Assembly (NCBI RefSeq): GCF_001685355.1
Contig: NZ_CP016438.1
Location: forward strand, 5,642,001 to 5,706,000
Length of the DNA: 64,000 nt
From: Streptomyces lincolnensis
GTDB lineage: Bacteria; Actinomycetota; Actinomycetes; Streptomycetales; Streptomycetaceae
Reading direction: 5' to 3'
Part shown: one piece after another, positions 51,776-62,060 of the stretch
Numbering within the stretch: the first letter of the stretch is position 1
Layout of the letters: each line of letters opens with the position of its first letter
The notes under the pieces: model-generated
Databases searched by the model: none
What the model was told of the DNA's origin: nothing
The model's input: the letters and a program-made list of their open reading frames with translations, nothing else
Made by a program: the position numbers and the translations under genes

Positions 51776-53611
51776 TCAGGCCGCGCGGGCGTCCTGCTTC
51801 GTGACGGCGTGGGCGCACACGCGTGCGGCGTGCGTGCGACGGCGCAGGAAGCGGGGGAGGGGCAGGGCGAGGTCGACGAAGCCCTCGGCCTGCATGGCGG
51901 CGAACCCGATGCGGGGGAGGTCGCCGGAGGCGCGGTAGACGACGAAGCGGGGCTCCCAGCGGGGCTGGAACTTCGCGTTGAACTTGTACAGGGACTCGAT
52001 CTGGAACCAGCGCGAGAGGAACACCAGCAGCCCGCGCCAGGCGCGCAGCACCGGGCCGGCGCCGATCTTCTCGCCGCGGGCGAGGGCCGAGCGGAACATC
52101 GCGAAGTTGAGCGACACGCGCGTGATGCCGAGCTTCGGTGCGGCCTGGAGGGCGGCCACGATCAGGAGTTCGTTCATGCCGGGGTCCGCGGAGCGGTCGC
52201 GGCGCATCAGGTCCAGGGAGGCGCCGTCGGTGCCCCACGGCACGAAGTGCAGGATCGCCTTCAGGTCGCCGTAGGGGCCGGGGTGGTCGTCGGTCTTGTG
52301 GGCGGTGGCGATGAGGCAGTCGCCGTCGGCGGGGTCGCCGATGCGGCCGAGCGCCATGGAGAAGCCGCGTTCGTTGTCGGTGCCGCGCCAGTCCTCGGCG
52401 GCCTGCCGGATCCGCTCCAGCTCCAGCTCCCCGAGGTCACGGACGCGCCGGACCCGGGTGTCGTAACCGGCGCGCTCGATGCGCTTGACCATCTGGCGCA
52501 CATTGCGCATCGCGCGGCCGGCCAGGGAGAAATCCGCTACGTCCACCACCGCCTCGTCGCCCAGTTCGAGGGCGTCGAGTCCGGTCTCGCGGGTCCACAC
52601 CTCGCCTCCGGTCTCGGAGCAGCCCATGACGGCGGGGGTCCAGGAGTGGGCCTTGGCCTCGTCCATGAAGCGCTCGATGGCGCCGGGCCAGGCCTCCACG
52701 TCGCCGATCGGGTCGCCGCTGGCGAGCATCACACCGGACACGACGCGGTAGGTCACCGCCGCCTTGCCGCTGGGCGAGAAGACGACGGCCTTGTCGCGGC
52801 GGAGCGCGAAGTGGCCGAGGGAGTCGCGGGCGCCGTGCTTGACCAGCAGGGCGCGCAGCCGGGACTCGTCCTCCTCGGTGAGGCGCGCGGCCGGGTGCTC
52901 GGGCCGGAAGGCCAGGTAGATGGTGGTGATGGCGGTCAGCAGACCGAGGGCGCCCAGGGAGAAGGCCACCGTCCAGGAGGCGTTGCCCCGGTAGTCCACC
53001 GGGCCCTCGAAGCCGAACAGGCCGTACAGCACGTGGCTGATGCGGTCGGCCAGGCTCGGGTCGCCGACCAGGGTCTGGGGGTGGGCGCTGACGATGACCA
53101 GGCCGAGGGCGAGCGAACCGGCGCTCATGAGGACGAAGTTGGCGAGCGCGCGCCACCGGCTGCGCGGGTCGGGCAGGGCCGAGAACTGGTCGCGGTGGAT
53201 CAGCAGGAGCGCGAGCAGGACGAGTGAGATGAGCATGCCCACCGGGGAGTGCCGGTAGGTGAACTGCGCCACGATGCCGACCGGGAGCAGTGCCACGGCC
53301 GCCCGCCAGGCCCGGCGCTTGTGGCGCTTGAGTCCGTGGGCGAGCAGAAGCAGCAGGACGCCCGCGCTCAGCGAGAGCGCGGCCGCGAACGGGCCGAACG
53401 CGCCGGGCAGCACCTCGGCCAGCGTGTGCATCCGGCTGTGCCTGAAGCGCGGGAAGACGCCCGCGGCGATGTCCAGAAGCCCCACGAGGGCACAGGCTCT
53501 GCCGACGAGGGCGGGTACGGCCTCGGGCCGCGGACCGCGCAGAAAGCGGCGCATCCGATGTGATCGGGCAGGAACCCCACCCGACATTTCCTCATCTGTC
53601 CTGACAGACAT
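51776..53611 (-). CDS. DUF2156 phosphatidylglycerol aminoacyltransferase-like protein (LysX/MprF type)
   Basis: Protein of 611 aa with about six membrane segments in residues 30-255 and a soluble DUF2156 (double GNAT-like) domain from about 260 to 600. Relatives move an amino acid from aminoacyl-tRNA to phosphatidylglycerol, lowering the negative surface charge and giving resistance to cationic peptides. Unlike mycobacterial LysX it has no fused lysyl-tRNA synthetase. The soluble domain shows SPSGKAAVTYRVVSGVMLASGDPIGD (near 280, split) and RVSLNFAMFRSALARGE near 525. ATG 53611 is preferred; ATG 53587 is possible. Confidence 0.85.
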   Translation of the reverse strand: MSVRTDEEMSGGVPARSHRMRRFLRGPRPEAVPALVGRACALVGLLDIAAGVFPRFRHSRMHTLAEVLPGAFGPFAAALSLSAGVLLLLLAHGLKRHKRRAWRAAVALLPVGIVAQFTYRHSPVGMLISLVLLALLLIHRDQFSALPDPRSRWRALANFVLMSAGSLALGLVIVSAHPQTLVGDPSLADRISHVLYGLFGFEGPVDYRGNASWTVAFSLGALGLLTAITTIYLAFRPEHPAARLTEEDESRLRALLVKHGARDSLGHFALRRDKAVVFSPSGKAAVTYRVVSGVMLASGDPIGDVEAWPGAIERFMDEAKAHSWTPAVMGCSETGGEVWTRETGLDALELGDEAVVDVADFSLAGRAMRNVRQMVKRIERAGYDTRVRRVRDLGELELERIRQAAEDWRGTDNERGFSMALGRIGDPADGDCLIATAHKTDDHPGPYGDLKAILHFVPWGTDGASLDLMRRDRSADPGMNELLIVAALQAAPKLGITRVSLNFAMFRSALARGEKIGAGPVLRAWRGLLVFLSRWFQIESLYKFNAKFQPRWEPRFVVYRASGDLPRIGFAAMQAEGFVDLALPLPRFLRRRTHAARVCAHAVTKQDARAA

Positions 53612-53842
53612 CGCATCCCGTAGTTCTGCGAGAGACCTTGGATCCGGGCCCCATTCGGGCATCCGGCGACATTGCGCCCTCTAGGACGGTGTCTCGGGGG
53701 CAGAGGTTCACTCACGCCCCCAAAGCCGGTTCAAAGGCTGCGGAAAGTCCAGGGCAAGCCCTTGCGAAGGTGTGAGGGAGGTGTGAGCGCGCGAGGGACG
53801 GACCGCGGCACGGGTGGGTGGAAGGGCAGGCAGGAAGCAGGA

Positions 53843-54976
53843 ATGGGTCTTACGAGTACGACGGTGCTGGCACTGGCGGTGGCGTCCGCCGTGCTGCTGT
53901 TCGTCGGCACGGTGTGGTGCTGGCCGCGGCTGGCGCGCAGGAGCTGGCCGGCGGTCGGCGGGCGGGTCGGCCTGCTGCTGGCCACACAGGTGATGCTGTT
54001 CGCGTCGGTGGGGCTGGCCGCCAACCAGGCCTTCGGTTTCTACGCCAGTTGGGCGGACCTGTTCGGACAGGAGAAGGACCAGGGGGTGGTCGTCGACCAC
54101 ACTCCGGGCGTCCGTTCCGACGGCTCTCTGCGGGTGACCGAGACACGAAAGGCGCGAGAAGGGGGTGACTTCCGGCCACACATCGGAGGGCAGGTCCAGA
54201 AGGTCGACATCGTCGGCCGCAAGAGCCATATCGCCACGCCGGCGTATGTGTACCTGCCGCCGGAGTACTTCCAGCCGCAGTACCGCGACCGCACGTTTCC
54301 CGCGTCCGTCGTCCTCACCGGATATCCGGGCACGGCCCGCGCCCTGGTGGACAAACTCCGCTTCCCGGGTACGGCTTTGAAGCTCGCCGAGGAAGGCCGT
54401 ATGCAGCCGATGATCCTGGTGATGCTGCGGCCGACGGTGGCGCCGCCGCGGGACACCGAGTGCGTGGACATCCCGGACGGGCCGCAGACGGAGACGTTCT
54501 TCGCCAGTGATCTGCCCGAGGCCGTGGGGGATCACTACAGGGTGGACAAGGGGCCGGGCGCCTGGGGGATCATCGGCGACTCCACGGGCGGGTACTGCGC
54601 GCTGAAGCTGGCCATGCACCATCCCCGCGTGTACGCCGCCGGGGCGGGTCTGTCGGCCTACTACAAAGCGCCGATCGACGCGACGACGGGCGACCTCTTC
54701 CACGGCGACAAGGGACTGCGCGACCGCGCCGACCTGTTGTGGTACCTCAAGCACATGCCCGCGCCCGACACTTCACTGCTCGTCACCAGCAGCAAGGTCG
54801 GGGAGTCGAACTACAAGGACACGTTGGAGTTCATCGAGCGCGCCAAGGACACGAATCTGACCCGTATCTCGTCGATCATCCTCGAAAGCGGCGGCCACAA
54901 CTTCAACACCTGGAGGCGGGAGATTCCGGGGACGCTCCAGTGGATCAGCGGGCGGCTGGGCGACCAGCGGAAATGA
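53843..54976 (+). CDS. membrane-anchored alpha/beta-hydrolase (esterase, antigen 85-like)
   Basis: Protein of 377 aa. Two membrane segments (about 6-26 and 42-62) anchor an extracellular esterase domain. The nucleophile elbow is GDSTGGYCAL (Ser near 249) and a late His is in ESGGHNFNTWR. The fold is that of the esterase D/antigen 85 family, which hydrolyses or transfers acyl groups at the cell surface. The ATG at 53843 follows AGGAAGCAGG. The substrate is unknown. Confidence 0.87.
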   Translation: MGLTSTTVLALAVASAVLLFVGTVWCWPRLARRSWPAVGGRVGLLLATQVMLFASVGLAANQAFGFYASWADLFGQEKDQGVVVDHTPGVRSDGSLRVTETRKAREGGDFRPHIGGQVQKVDIVGRKSHIATPAYVYLPPEYFQPQYRDRTFPASVVLTGYPGTARALVDKLRFPGTALKLAEEGRMQPMILVMLRPTVAPPRDTECVDIPDGPQTETFFASDLPEAVGDHYRVDKGPGAWGIIGDSTGGYCALKLAMHHPRVYAAGAGLSAYYKAPIDATTGDLFHGDKGLRDRADLLWYLKHMPAPDTSLLVTSSKVGESNYKDTLEFIERAKDTNLTRISSIILESGGHNFNTWRREIPGTLQWISGRLGDQRK

Positions 54977-55155
54977 TCTTGGAAGTGGCCGTGGTTCTTG
55001 TCGCCGTTGTCCCGTCGTTGTCCCGTCGCTTCTGCCGAATTCAGGGGCGCGTCTGATGCCCGTCTGATTCCTGATGATGTGTGAAGGCTTCGGGATGGCT
55101 GTCTTTTTACGGGGCGGGGCGCCATCATTCGCCTACTCGCGGTAAGTTTCTGGCC

Positions 55156-56592
55156 ATGCCACGTGGACGTCATCGTCATTCCCCACCTCTGCACAGGCTG
55201 CTGCCTCCGTCGGCGATCGCAGGCGTCTCCGTCGTCTGTGCGTTCGGCCCCTGGGTTTTCTCCGAGCCGGGCGTGCTCCGGGTCGTCGCCGCGGTGGCCG
55301 CGGCGACGGCGGTTGTCGGGGCGGCCGTCATGCGCCGCTGGGACACCCAGGCGGGCAAACAGGTCGCCGATCTCACGCGCGCGCGGGCGAGCGACGAGTG
55401 GCGTCATGAGGAACGGGTCGCCGAGTTGGAGACCGACCTCGAGGAGTCGCGTGAGCTGCGCGTGAAACTGGAGCAGCGGCTGCGCGCCAAGCGCACGGAG
55501 CTGGCGGGCCTGCGCAACGAACACGCGGCCCTGCTGCGTCGGTACGCCACGGCGGAGACCGAGCGGGCGAGCGCCCTGGAGGGCCGCCGTCTGCTGGAGA
55601 TAGAGACCTCCGGGCCGGCGGCGCGTGCGCTGCCGCCCGGGCAGGTCGCCTCCACGGAGGAGGCGGGGGCTGTGGCTGCCCCGGCCGACACCGACGACGA
55701 CCCCGACGCGGCCCCTGACACCGACGGCGCCGCCGAAGAGACTCCGGTCCCGTCCGCGATCTTCTCTCCCGAGGGCTCGCGGCTGTTCCTGCGGGCCAAG
55801 GGGGCGCTGGCGCGCCTCGACAGCGACAACGACCGTGACAAAGACAGTGCCCGTGACGGCGACGACGATGACGACCGCGAGGCCGAGACCGTCGAGGATG
55901 CCTCCGAGGTCGAATCCGCCGTATCCGCCGAAGCCGCCGAACCTGAGGAAACGGTTCAGGACGAGCCCGGCACCCCGGACCGGCGTGAGTCCGACGACGC
56001 CCCGAAGACGGCGGTCAGGAACGGTGTGAAGGCCGACTCCGCCCACACGGCGGGGAACCCGAAGACCGTCGCGAACGGCGAGCCGGTGAAGGTCGGCCCC
56101 CTCAAGGGCGCGGCTCCCGAGGCCGGCGCCCCCAAGACGGAGGCCGCGCAGGAGGACGAGGCGCGGGGGAAGCCCGTGGCGGCCGACGGGCACGAGCGCG
56201 CGGCCGCCACCACTTCGGCCGGGACGGGACGCCCCGCCCAGCAGCCCTCCTCCCAGCAGCCCTCCTCCCAGCGGCCCTCCGGGCACTTCATCGCACCGAC
56301 CGCCGTGGCGGTCGTACCGCAGACGCCCGTGCGGCGCCCCTCGGTCGAGGGCGGCTTCGACTTCTTCGGTGCGAAGGCGGGGGCCGCTCCGGCCGCCCTG
56401 GAGGCCGTGCAGAACGAGGACCTCGCCGACGTGGTCGGTCAGGAGGCGCTCGCCCTGCACAAGGCCGAGTCCGAGGCGGAGTTCAAGCCCGCGGACGAGG
56501 AGTCGCGGGGCATCGGCCAGGTGATCGACCTGACGGCGCACGACGAGACGGAGCAGATCGACCTGCAGGGACTGCGCAGCGCGGTGTCCTAG
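55156..56592 (+). CDS. membrane-anchored coiled-coil, low-complexity protein
   Basis: Protein of 478 aa that I do not recognise. Two hydrophobic segments (about 17-35 and 40-60) are followed by a coiled coil (80-140: EERVAELETDLEESRELRVKL and similar). A long acidic Ala/Glu/Asp/Pro-rich part follows, probably disordered, with twofold QQPSS repeats near 380. A short ordered-looking tail contains GGFDFFGAKAG and IGQVIDLTAHDETEQIDLQ. The N-terminus is basic (PRGRHRHS). It could be a scaffold in the cell envelope. It is flanked by the esterase gene on the left and converges with PH-domain genes. Confidence 0.72.
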   Translation: MPRGRHRHSPPLHRLLPPSAIAGVSVVCAFGPWVFSEPGVLRVVAAVAAATAVVGAAVMRRWDTQAGKQVADLTRARASDEWRHEERVAELETDLEESRELRVKLEQRLRAKRTELAGLRNEHAALLRRYATAETERASALEGRRLLEIETSGPAARALPPGQVASTEEAGAVAAPADTDDDPDAAPDTDGAAEETPVPSAIFSPEGSRLFLRAKGALARLDSDNDRDKDSARDGDDDDDREAETVEDASEVESAVSAEAAEPEETVQDEPGTPDRRESDDAPKTAVRNGVKADSAHTAGNPKTVANGEPVKVGPLKGAAPEAGAPKTEAAQEDEARGKPVAADGHERAAATTSAGTGRPAQQPSSQQPSSQRPSGHFIAPTAVAVVPQTPVRRPSVEGGFDFFGAKAGAAPAALEAVQNEDLADVVGQEALALHKAESEAEFKPADEESRGIGQVIDLTAHDETEQIDLQGLRSAVS

Positions 56593-56634
56593 CGCGATGT
56601 CCTGACGGACCGCCAAGTGCGCGACGGGGCACGG

Positions 56635-57969
56635 TCAGACCATCCAGCGGTCGGGCCGTGCCCCTTCCCGTCCCGTCCGGGACCGCTCCGCCTGCGCCTT
56701 CAGCAGTTCCGCGGCCTCCTGGGCGTCCCTCAGCCGCGCCGCCACGGTCTTGTTGGCCCCCGTGTCCACGCGCACGTCCGCGACCCGCCACAGGCGCTCC
56801 CAGGGCCCCTGGGTGAGCCGTACGCTCTGGACCTTGGCATGCGGGACGAGTGCCAGGCTCCGCCGCAGCAGCCCGTGGCGCGCGGCGAACACCGCGTCGG
56901 TGACGACGAGTCCGTGTCCCCGCCACCACAGCGGCATACAGCGCGCGGCCCGGCGGGGCGGCGGGGAGAGCGCCGACAGCGGCGGCACGGTCACCCCGGG
57001 CAGCACGCGCGCGACGACCGCTTCGGCGACCTCGCGCGGGGCGACCGGCACCAGCACGGAGTTGGACGACCCGGCCACGTCGAGCTCCACCCGCACCCAG
57101 CCGCGCCGCCGCCACAGCAGCGGCTCCACGATCCGCACGGTCTGCACGCGCCCCGGCGGCACCGTCTCGTGGGTGCGGTCCAGGAGGCCGTGGTCGATGC
57201 GCAGCCCGTCCGGGGACTCGCCCACCGTCCAGTCGTACTCGCTGACGAACCGCCCCACGCTGCTCGCGCCCGCCGCGCCCAGCAGGGGCAGCGCGGTCGC
57301 CAGGACCGACCACACGCTGTGGGTGGCCAGCCACAGCAGGGGCGGTACGACGAGGGCGGCGGCCAGGGTGCCCCAGGTGGCGCCCGTCAGCACGAGGGAG
57401 AGCGCGAGATCGCGCGGAGGCGTGCGCAGCAGCTGACGCGCCGGCGCCTCCCCGACCTCGTGCGCCGTCTCGGGAGCGAAACCGGCGGCGCGCGCGAGGA
57501 GTTCCGCGCGGAGCGCACGCGCCTCGCGCTCCCCGAGGAAGGCGAGCTCGTCCTTCTTGTCCGCGCCCACGACGTCCAGCTTGAGTTTCGCCACGCCCGC
57601 GACCCGGGCGAGCAGCGGCTGGGTGACGTCGACGGCCTGGATCCGTTCCAGCCGGATGTGCGCGGTGCGCCGGAACACCAGCCCGGTACGGATGCGCAGT
57701 TCGCTCTCGGTCACCGCGAAGTGGGTGAACCACCAGGTCAGAAAGCCGTAGAGGGCGGCGGCGGGGACCAGTACGGCGAGCGCGATCAGCAGCGTGGTGG
57801 TGGTCAGCCGGGCCAGCTGGCGCTGCGTCTGGTCGGGATCGTGCACGGCCCACCCGATGAGCACGGCGACCGGCGCCCACGCCCGCCTGAGCGGCGTCAC
57901 CGGGTGCAGCCGCCGCTCGGTCAGCGGCGGTTTCTCTTTTACGGCGTCATCGACGCCCGGCGTCGTCAC
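56635..57969 (-). CDS. bacterial PH-domain (bPH2, YdbT-type) membrane protein
   Basis: Protein of 444 aa. Repeated PH-like blocks are visible ([83 protein letters not shown], all split). Paired membrane segments lie near 60-90 and 210-260. This is the YdbT/YdbS pattern of paired PH proteins implicated in resistance to membrane-acting compounds. GTG 57969 overlaps the stop of the upstream small PH gene by 4 bp (GTGA), so both form a complex or operon. Confidence 0.87.
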   Translation of the reverse strand: MTTPGVDDAVKEKPPLTERRLHPVTPLRRAWAPVAVLIGWAVHDPDQTQRQLARLTTTTLLIALAVLVPAAALYGFLTWWFTHFAVTESELRIRTGLVFRRTAHIRLERIQAVDVTQPLLARVAGVAKLKLDVVGADKKDELAFLGEREARALRAELLARAAGFAPETAHEVGEAPARQLLRTPPRDLALSLVLTGATWGTLAAALVVPPLLWLATHSVWSVLATALPLLGAAGASSVGRFVSEYDWTVGESPDGLRIDHGLLDRTHETVPPGRVQTVRIVEPLLWRRRGWVRVELDVAGSSNSVLVPVAPREVAEAVVARVLPGVTVPPLSALSPPPRRAARCMPLWWRGHGLVVTDAVFAARHGLLRRSLALVPHAKVQSVRLTQGPWERLWRVADVRVDTGANKTVAARLRDAQEAAELLKAQAERSRTGREGARPDRWMV

Positions 57970-58469
57970 AGGCCCGCCGATCGGGCCTCGCCGAGCTCGG
58001 TGAGCCGGTCGCGCAGCCGCTCCGCCTCGGCCGGGTCGAGGCCGGGAATCGTCGCGTCGGTCGCGGCGGCCGCGGTGTGCAGCTGCACGCTGGCCAGCCG
58101 GAAGTGCCGTTCGACGGGCCCGGAGGTGACCTCCACCAGCTGCATCCGGCCGTACGGCACGACCGTCTCCTCCTGCCACAGCACACCCCGGCTGATCAGC
58201 AGGTCGTCGGCGCGTTCGGCGTACCGCCAGGAGGCCCAGTTGCGGCCGAGCAGCACCCAGCCCCAGGCCATGAGCGCCAGCGGCAGCACCGCGAACGCGG
58301 CCCAGGCCGGTCCGGCGAGCAGCCCGAGCAGCAGGCCGAGCGCCACGGCCAGCAGGCCGAGCCACACCACCAGCAGCAGCCGTCGCATGGTCAGCAGCCT
58401 CGGCGGCAACCCGGTCCACACCGGCTCGTCCCCCGTGGTCTGCGTGTCGTCAGGGCTCCCCGTCTCCAT
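57966..58469 (-). CDS. small bacterial PH-domain (bPH2, YdbS-type) protein
   Basis: Protein of 167 aa. A hydrophobic hairpin at about residues 30-75 is followed by one PH-like block ([47 protein letters not shown], split). It is the YdbS-type partner of the larger protein downstream. Start ATG 58469. It is divergent from nuoD by 31 bp, so the two promoters overlap. Confidence 0.88.
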   Translation of the reverse strand: METGSPDDTQTTGDEPVWTGLPPRLLTMRRLLLVVWLGLLAVALGLLLGLLAGPAWAAFAVLPLALMAWGWVLLGRNWASWRYAERADDLLISRGVLWQEETVVPYGRMQLVEVTSGPVERHFRLASVQLHTAAAATDATIPGLDPAEAERLRDRLTELGEARSAGL

Positions 58470-58500
58470 ACGGCCAGCGTACGTAGGAGAGACTTGGTCC

Positions 58501-59652
58501 ATGACTCCTACGACGGAGACCATGGTCGGCATCGGCGGCGCCGCGGAGAGCACCGACATGGTGCTCAACATCGGCCCCCAGCACCCGTCCACGCACGGCG
58601 TGCTGCGCCTCAGGCTCGTCCTGGACGGCGAGCGCATCGCGCACGCGGAACCGGTGATCGGCTACATGCACCGGGGCGCGGAGAAGCTCTTCGAGGCGCG
58701 CGACTACCGCCAGATCATCATGCTCGCCAACCGGCACGACTGGCTGTCGGCGTTCTCCAACGAGCTGGGCGTGGTCCTCGCCGTGGAGCGCATGCTCGGC
58801 ATGGAGGTCCCCTCGCGCGCGGTGTGGACGCGCACGCTGCTCGCCGAGCTGAACCGGGTCCTGAACCACCTGATGTTCCTCGGCTCCTATCCGCTGGAGC
58901 TCGGCGGGATCACCCCGGTCTTCTACGCGTTCCGGGAGCGCGAGGTCCTCCAGAACGTCATGGAGGAGGTCTCCGGCGGCCGAATGCACTACATGTTCAA
59001 CCGTGTCGGGGGCCTCAAGGAGGACCTGCCGGCGGGCTGGACCACACGCGCGCGTGCCGCGGTCGCCGCCGTGCGCTCGCGCATGGACGTCTACGACGAC
59101 CTGGTGCTCGGCAACGAGATCTTCCGCGGGCGCACGCGGGGCGTGGGCGCCCTCTCGCCCGAGGCGGTGCACGCCTACGGCGTGAGCGGTCCCATCGCGC
59201 GCGCCTCGGGCGTCGACCTCGACCTGCGCCGCGACGAGCCGTACCTGGCCTACGGCGAGCTCCAGGACACGCTCGGCGTGGTGACCCGGACGGAGGGCGA
59301 CTGCCTCGCCCGCTTCGAGGTCCTCCTGGCGCAGACCCACAACGCCCTCGACCTCGCCGACGCCTGTCTCGACCGGCTCACCGAGCTGCCGCCCGGGCCG
59401 ATCAACCAGCGGCTGCCGAAGGTCCTGAAGGCACCCGAGGGCCACACCTACGCCTGGACCGAGAACCCGCTCGGCATCAACGGCTACTACCTGGTCAGCA
59501 AGGGCGAGAAGACCCCGTACCGGCTGAAGCTGCGCTCCGCCTCGTACAACAACATCCAGGCCCTGGCGGTGCTGCTGCCGGGGACGCTGGTGGCGGACAT
59601 GGTGGCGATCCTCGGGTCACTGTTCTTCGTGGTCGGGGACATCGACAAGTAG
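58501..59652 (+). CDS. nuoD2: orphan NADH-quinone oxidoreductase subunit D-like protein
   Basis: Protein of 383 aa of the NuoD/NDUFS2 family, which lines the quinone pocket of complex [14 protein letters not shown] (near 25-37), [13 protein letters not shown] (54-66), and the C-terminal quinone-site end VFGEVDR-like FVVGDIDK are conserved. The arginine methylated in human NDUFS2 corresponds to Arg58 here. It stands away from any nuo operon, so it may be a spare subunit or part of a reduced hydrogenase-like complex. The ATG at 58501 has TAGGAGAG upstream. Its last 36 bp overlap, antisense, the end of the MidA-type gene. Confidence 0.9.
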   Translation: MTPTTETMVGIGGAAESTDMVLNIGPQHPSTHGVLRLRLVLDGERIAHAEPVIGYMHRGAEKLFEARDYRQIIMLANRHDWLSAFSNELGVVLAVERMLGMEVPSRAVWTRTLLAELNRVLNHLMFLGSYPLELGGITPVFYAFREREVLQNVMEEVSGGRMHYMFNRVGGLKEDLPAGWTTRARAAVAAVRSRMDVYDDLVLGNEIFRGRTRGVGALSPEAVHAYGVSGPIARASGVDLDLRRDEPYLAYGELQDTLGVVTRTEGDCLARFEVLLAQTHNALDLADACLDRLTELPPGPINQRLPKVLKAPEGHTYAWTENPLGINGYYLVSKGEKTPYRLKLRSASYNNIQALAVLLPGTLVADMVAILGSLFFVVGDIDK

Positions 59653-60660
59653 GGCCTCGACAAGTAGGGCCTCGAAAGGCGCGTCCGCGAGCCCGACCGG
59701 CTGGAGCAGCCACCCGAAGTCGCCGAGTCCGCCCGGTGCGGTCAGTTCGGCGGCCTCGCCCGCGCTCGCGAGGGCGCGCACGTAGGCGGCGGGTTGCGTG
59801 GAGGCCAGTGCGAGTGGGGGGCGTGCGCCTGTGATGCCCAGGGCGCGCAGGGCGTCCCGCTGGGTCAGGACACGCCCGCCGGGCAGCGCGCACGCGTCCA
59901 GCGCGACATGCGCCGTGATGTCGCACGACCCGTCCGGCACGGGTGCCGTCCCGCGCCCCTCCCGAAAGCCGGTGAGCGTCCCGAACGGGGGGCGCGCGTC
60001 CACGGTGTGCGCGTAGTCCACCGCCACCGCGAGCCCCCGCTCCACGCCGGCGACCGCCAACGCCCACGCCTCGTCCCGGGGCAGCCCGATCTCCGCCCGC
60101 ACCCCCTCCTCGGCCGGCAGCGGCCACCAGCGGGCGAGCCAGTCCGCCTCGGCACCCGAGACGGGCTCCCCGAGCCGCTCGCGCCCGTCCCGCCGTACGA
60201 GGACCCGTCGGGGCACTCCCTCGGGGTCCGTCTCCGCGATCTCCAGGGGTACGTTGTCCAGCCACTCGTTGGCGAACAGCAGCCCGGTGATCCCCTTCGG
60301 CGGTTCGGCCAGCCACTCGATCCGGTGATCGAGGGCCTCGGGCCGATCGGCGATCTCGACGGCGTAGCCCCGCGCGCGGGAGGCCACCTCGGAGGGCAGC
60401 GCGGCCAGCACCCCGGCCGCCAACTCGCCCCGCCCCGCGGCCATGTCGACGAAACCGAGCTCCGCCGGACGCCCCAGCGCCTCGTCGACCCGGCACAGCA
60501 GCCGTGCCACGGCCCCGGCGAACAACGCCGACGCGTGCACCGACGTACGGAAGTGCCCGGCCGGCCCCTCCGGCCTGCGATAGAAGCCGTCCGGGCCGTA
60601 CAGAGCGTCTTCCGCGGCCGCCCGCCAGCCCTGCCAGTCGCCCCTCGCCTCAGCCGTCAC
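59617..60660 (-). CDS. SAM-dependent methyltransferase, MidA/NDUFAF7 family (DUF185)
   Basis: Protein of 347 aa with the family layout. Core motifs are [21 protein letters not shown] (near 23-43, split), the SAM-binding loop [14 protein letters not shown] (near 71), and [15 protein letters not shown] (near 125). Human NDUFAF7 dimethylates Arg85 of the NuoD homologue NDUFS2 and is needed to assemble complex I. This gene is convergent with and overlaps an orphan nuoD by 36 bp, so the neighbour may be its substrate. Methyltransferase identity is well supported; the target is inference. Confidence 0.9.
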   Translation of the reverse strand: MTAEARGDWQGWRAAAEDALYGPDGFYRRPEGPAGHFRTSVHASALFAGAVARLLCRVDEALGRPAELGFVDMAAGRGELAAGVLAALPSEVASRARGYAVEIADRPEALDHRIEWLAEPPKGITGLLFANEWLDNVPLEIAETDPEGVPRRVLVRRDGRERLGEPVSGAEADWLARWWPLPAEEGVRAEIGLPRDEAWALAVAGVERGLAVAVDYAHTVDARPPFGTLTGFREGRGTAPVPDGSCDITAHVALDACALPGGRVLTQRDALRALGITGARPPLALASTQPAAYVRALASAGEAAELTAPGGLGDFGWLLQPVGLADAPFEALLVEALLVDVPDHEEQ

Positions 60661-60765
60661 CGGCTCAGGCTAAGCGACCGCAATAACCAAAACTCCACCT
60701 TGGGGAGTACGCGCGCCGGATGCGGATCGGTCCTCCGGTTGACCCCTGCACGCATCCCGCTTCCC

Positions 60766-60778
60766 TACGCTGGGTTAC
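60766..60778 (+). promoter_or_regulatory. -10 box of a leaderless histidine kinase transcript
   Basis: TACGCT at 60766-60771, 7 nt before the GTG start, the same geometry as the other kinase at 3314. A TTGACC at 60739 is too far upstream for a normal spacer. Confidence 0.4.
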
Positions 60779-61984
60779 GTGCAACGCCTCTACGACTTCC
60801 TCCGCAGACACCCGACATGGGTCGACGTCTTCTGGGCCGTCTTCCTCCTCGGGATTTCGGTGGTTTTCGTCGGATCCGTCCCGAGCGACACCCCGGGCAC
60901 CAAGTCCGAGGCGCTCATCGTCCCGGTCATCCTCCTGCTGTGCCTGGTGGTGGCGCTGCGACGGCGTATGCCGGAGAAGATGCTGCTGCTGGGTATCGCC
61001 GTCGGCGTCGGGCAGCTGGTGCTGGACGTGGCGACCCTGCCCGCCGACTTCGCCCTGCTGGTGATCACCTACACCGTGGCGGCGACCGGGGCCCGCTGGG
61101 CCTCACGGCTGGCGCTGGTCGTCGGCCTCGGCGCGGCGCCCCTGGCGCAGCTGCGCTGGCCGGAGCGGGAGTCCGGGGTCGCCGGCACCATCGCGCTCAT
61201 GATCTTCATGACGGTGCCGTTCGCCCTCGCCTGGGTGCTCGGTGACTCCATCCGCACCCGCCGCGCCTACTTCGCGCAGCTGGAGGAGCGGGCCGCCCGC
61301 CTGGAGAAGGAGCGCGAAGCGCAGTCGAAGGTCGCGGTGGCCGCCGAGCGCGCCCGGATCGCCCGCGAACTGCACGACGTCGTCGCGCACAACGTCTCGG
61401 TGATGGTGGTCCAGGCCGACGGCGCCGCCTATGTCCTGGACGCCGCGCCCGACCAGGCGAAGAAGGCCCTGGAGACCATCTCCTCCACCGGCCGCCAGGC
61501 CCTCGCCGAGATGCGCCGCCTGCTGGGCGTGCTGCGCACCGGCGAGCACCAGGAGGGCGGCGAGTACGTCCCGCAGCCGGACGTGGAGCAGATCGAGGAC
61601 CTCGTCGAGCAGTGCCGGGGCTCCGGGCTGCCCGTCGACTTCAAGATCGAGGGCACTCCGCGCCCGCTGCCCAGCGGGGTCGAGCTCACCGCGTACCGCA
61701 TCGTGCAGGAGGCGCTGACCAACACGCGCAAGCACGGCGGGCCGAACGCGGGCGCGAGCGTGCGCCTGGTCTACTTCGACGACGGGCTCGGCCTGCTCGT
61801 CGAGGACGACGGCAAGGGCGCCCCGCACGAGCTGTACGAGGAGGGCGGCGCCGACGGCGCGGGCCACGGCCTGATCGGCATGCGCGAGCGGGTCGGCATG
61901 GTCGGCGGCACCCTGGACGCGGGCCCGCGCCCGGGCGGAGGATTCCGCATCAGCGCGCTGCTCCCGCTCAAACCCGCGCACTGA
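60779..61984 (+). CDS. sensor histidine kinase, NarL/DesK class
   Basis: Membrane kinase of 401 aa with five to six membrane segments (about 18-155). A coiled linker leads to the HisKA_3 box RIARELHDVVAHN with His199. The HATPase domain shows N-box IVQEALTNTRKHGG and the G-box DGAGHGLIGMRERV. It has no extracellular sensor domain. It is followed 76 bp later by its response regulator gene. The signal is unknown. Confidence 0.93.
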   Translation: MQRLYDFLRRHPTWVDVFWAVFLLGISVVFVGSVPSDTPGTKSEALIVPVILLLCLVVALRRRMPEKMLLLGIAVGVGQLVLDVATLPADFALLVITYTVAATGARWASRLALVVGLGAAPLAQLRWPERESGVAGTIALMIFMTVPFALAWVLGDSIRTRRAYFAQLEERAARLEKEREAQSKVAVAAERARIARELHDVVAHNVSVMVVQADGAAYVLDAAPDQAKKALETISSTGRQALAEMRRLLGVLRTGEHQEGGEYVPQPDVEQIEDLVEQCRGSGLPVDFKIEGTPRPLPSGVELTAYRIVQEALTNTRKHGGPNAGASVRLVYFDDGLGLLVEDDGKGAPHELYEEGGADGAGHGLIGMRERVGMVGGTLDAGPRPGGGFRISALLPLKPAH

Positions 61985-62060
61985 CACCGCCGCACGCTCT
62001 TTGTTGACACCTGTAACGACCCCCGCCGCACGACCCCACGGACAACGGAAGAGGCTCCCG

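Noticed and set aside
57966..58637. long N-terminal extension of the small PH protein into nuoD
   Set aside because: The extension is antisense to nuoD; ATG 58469 begins the family sequence.
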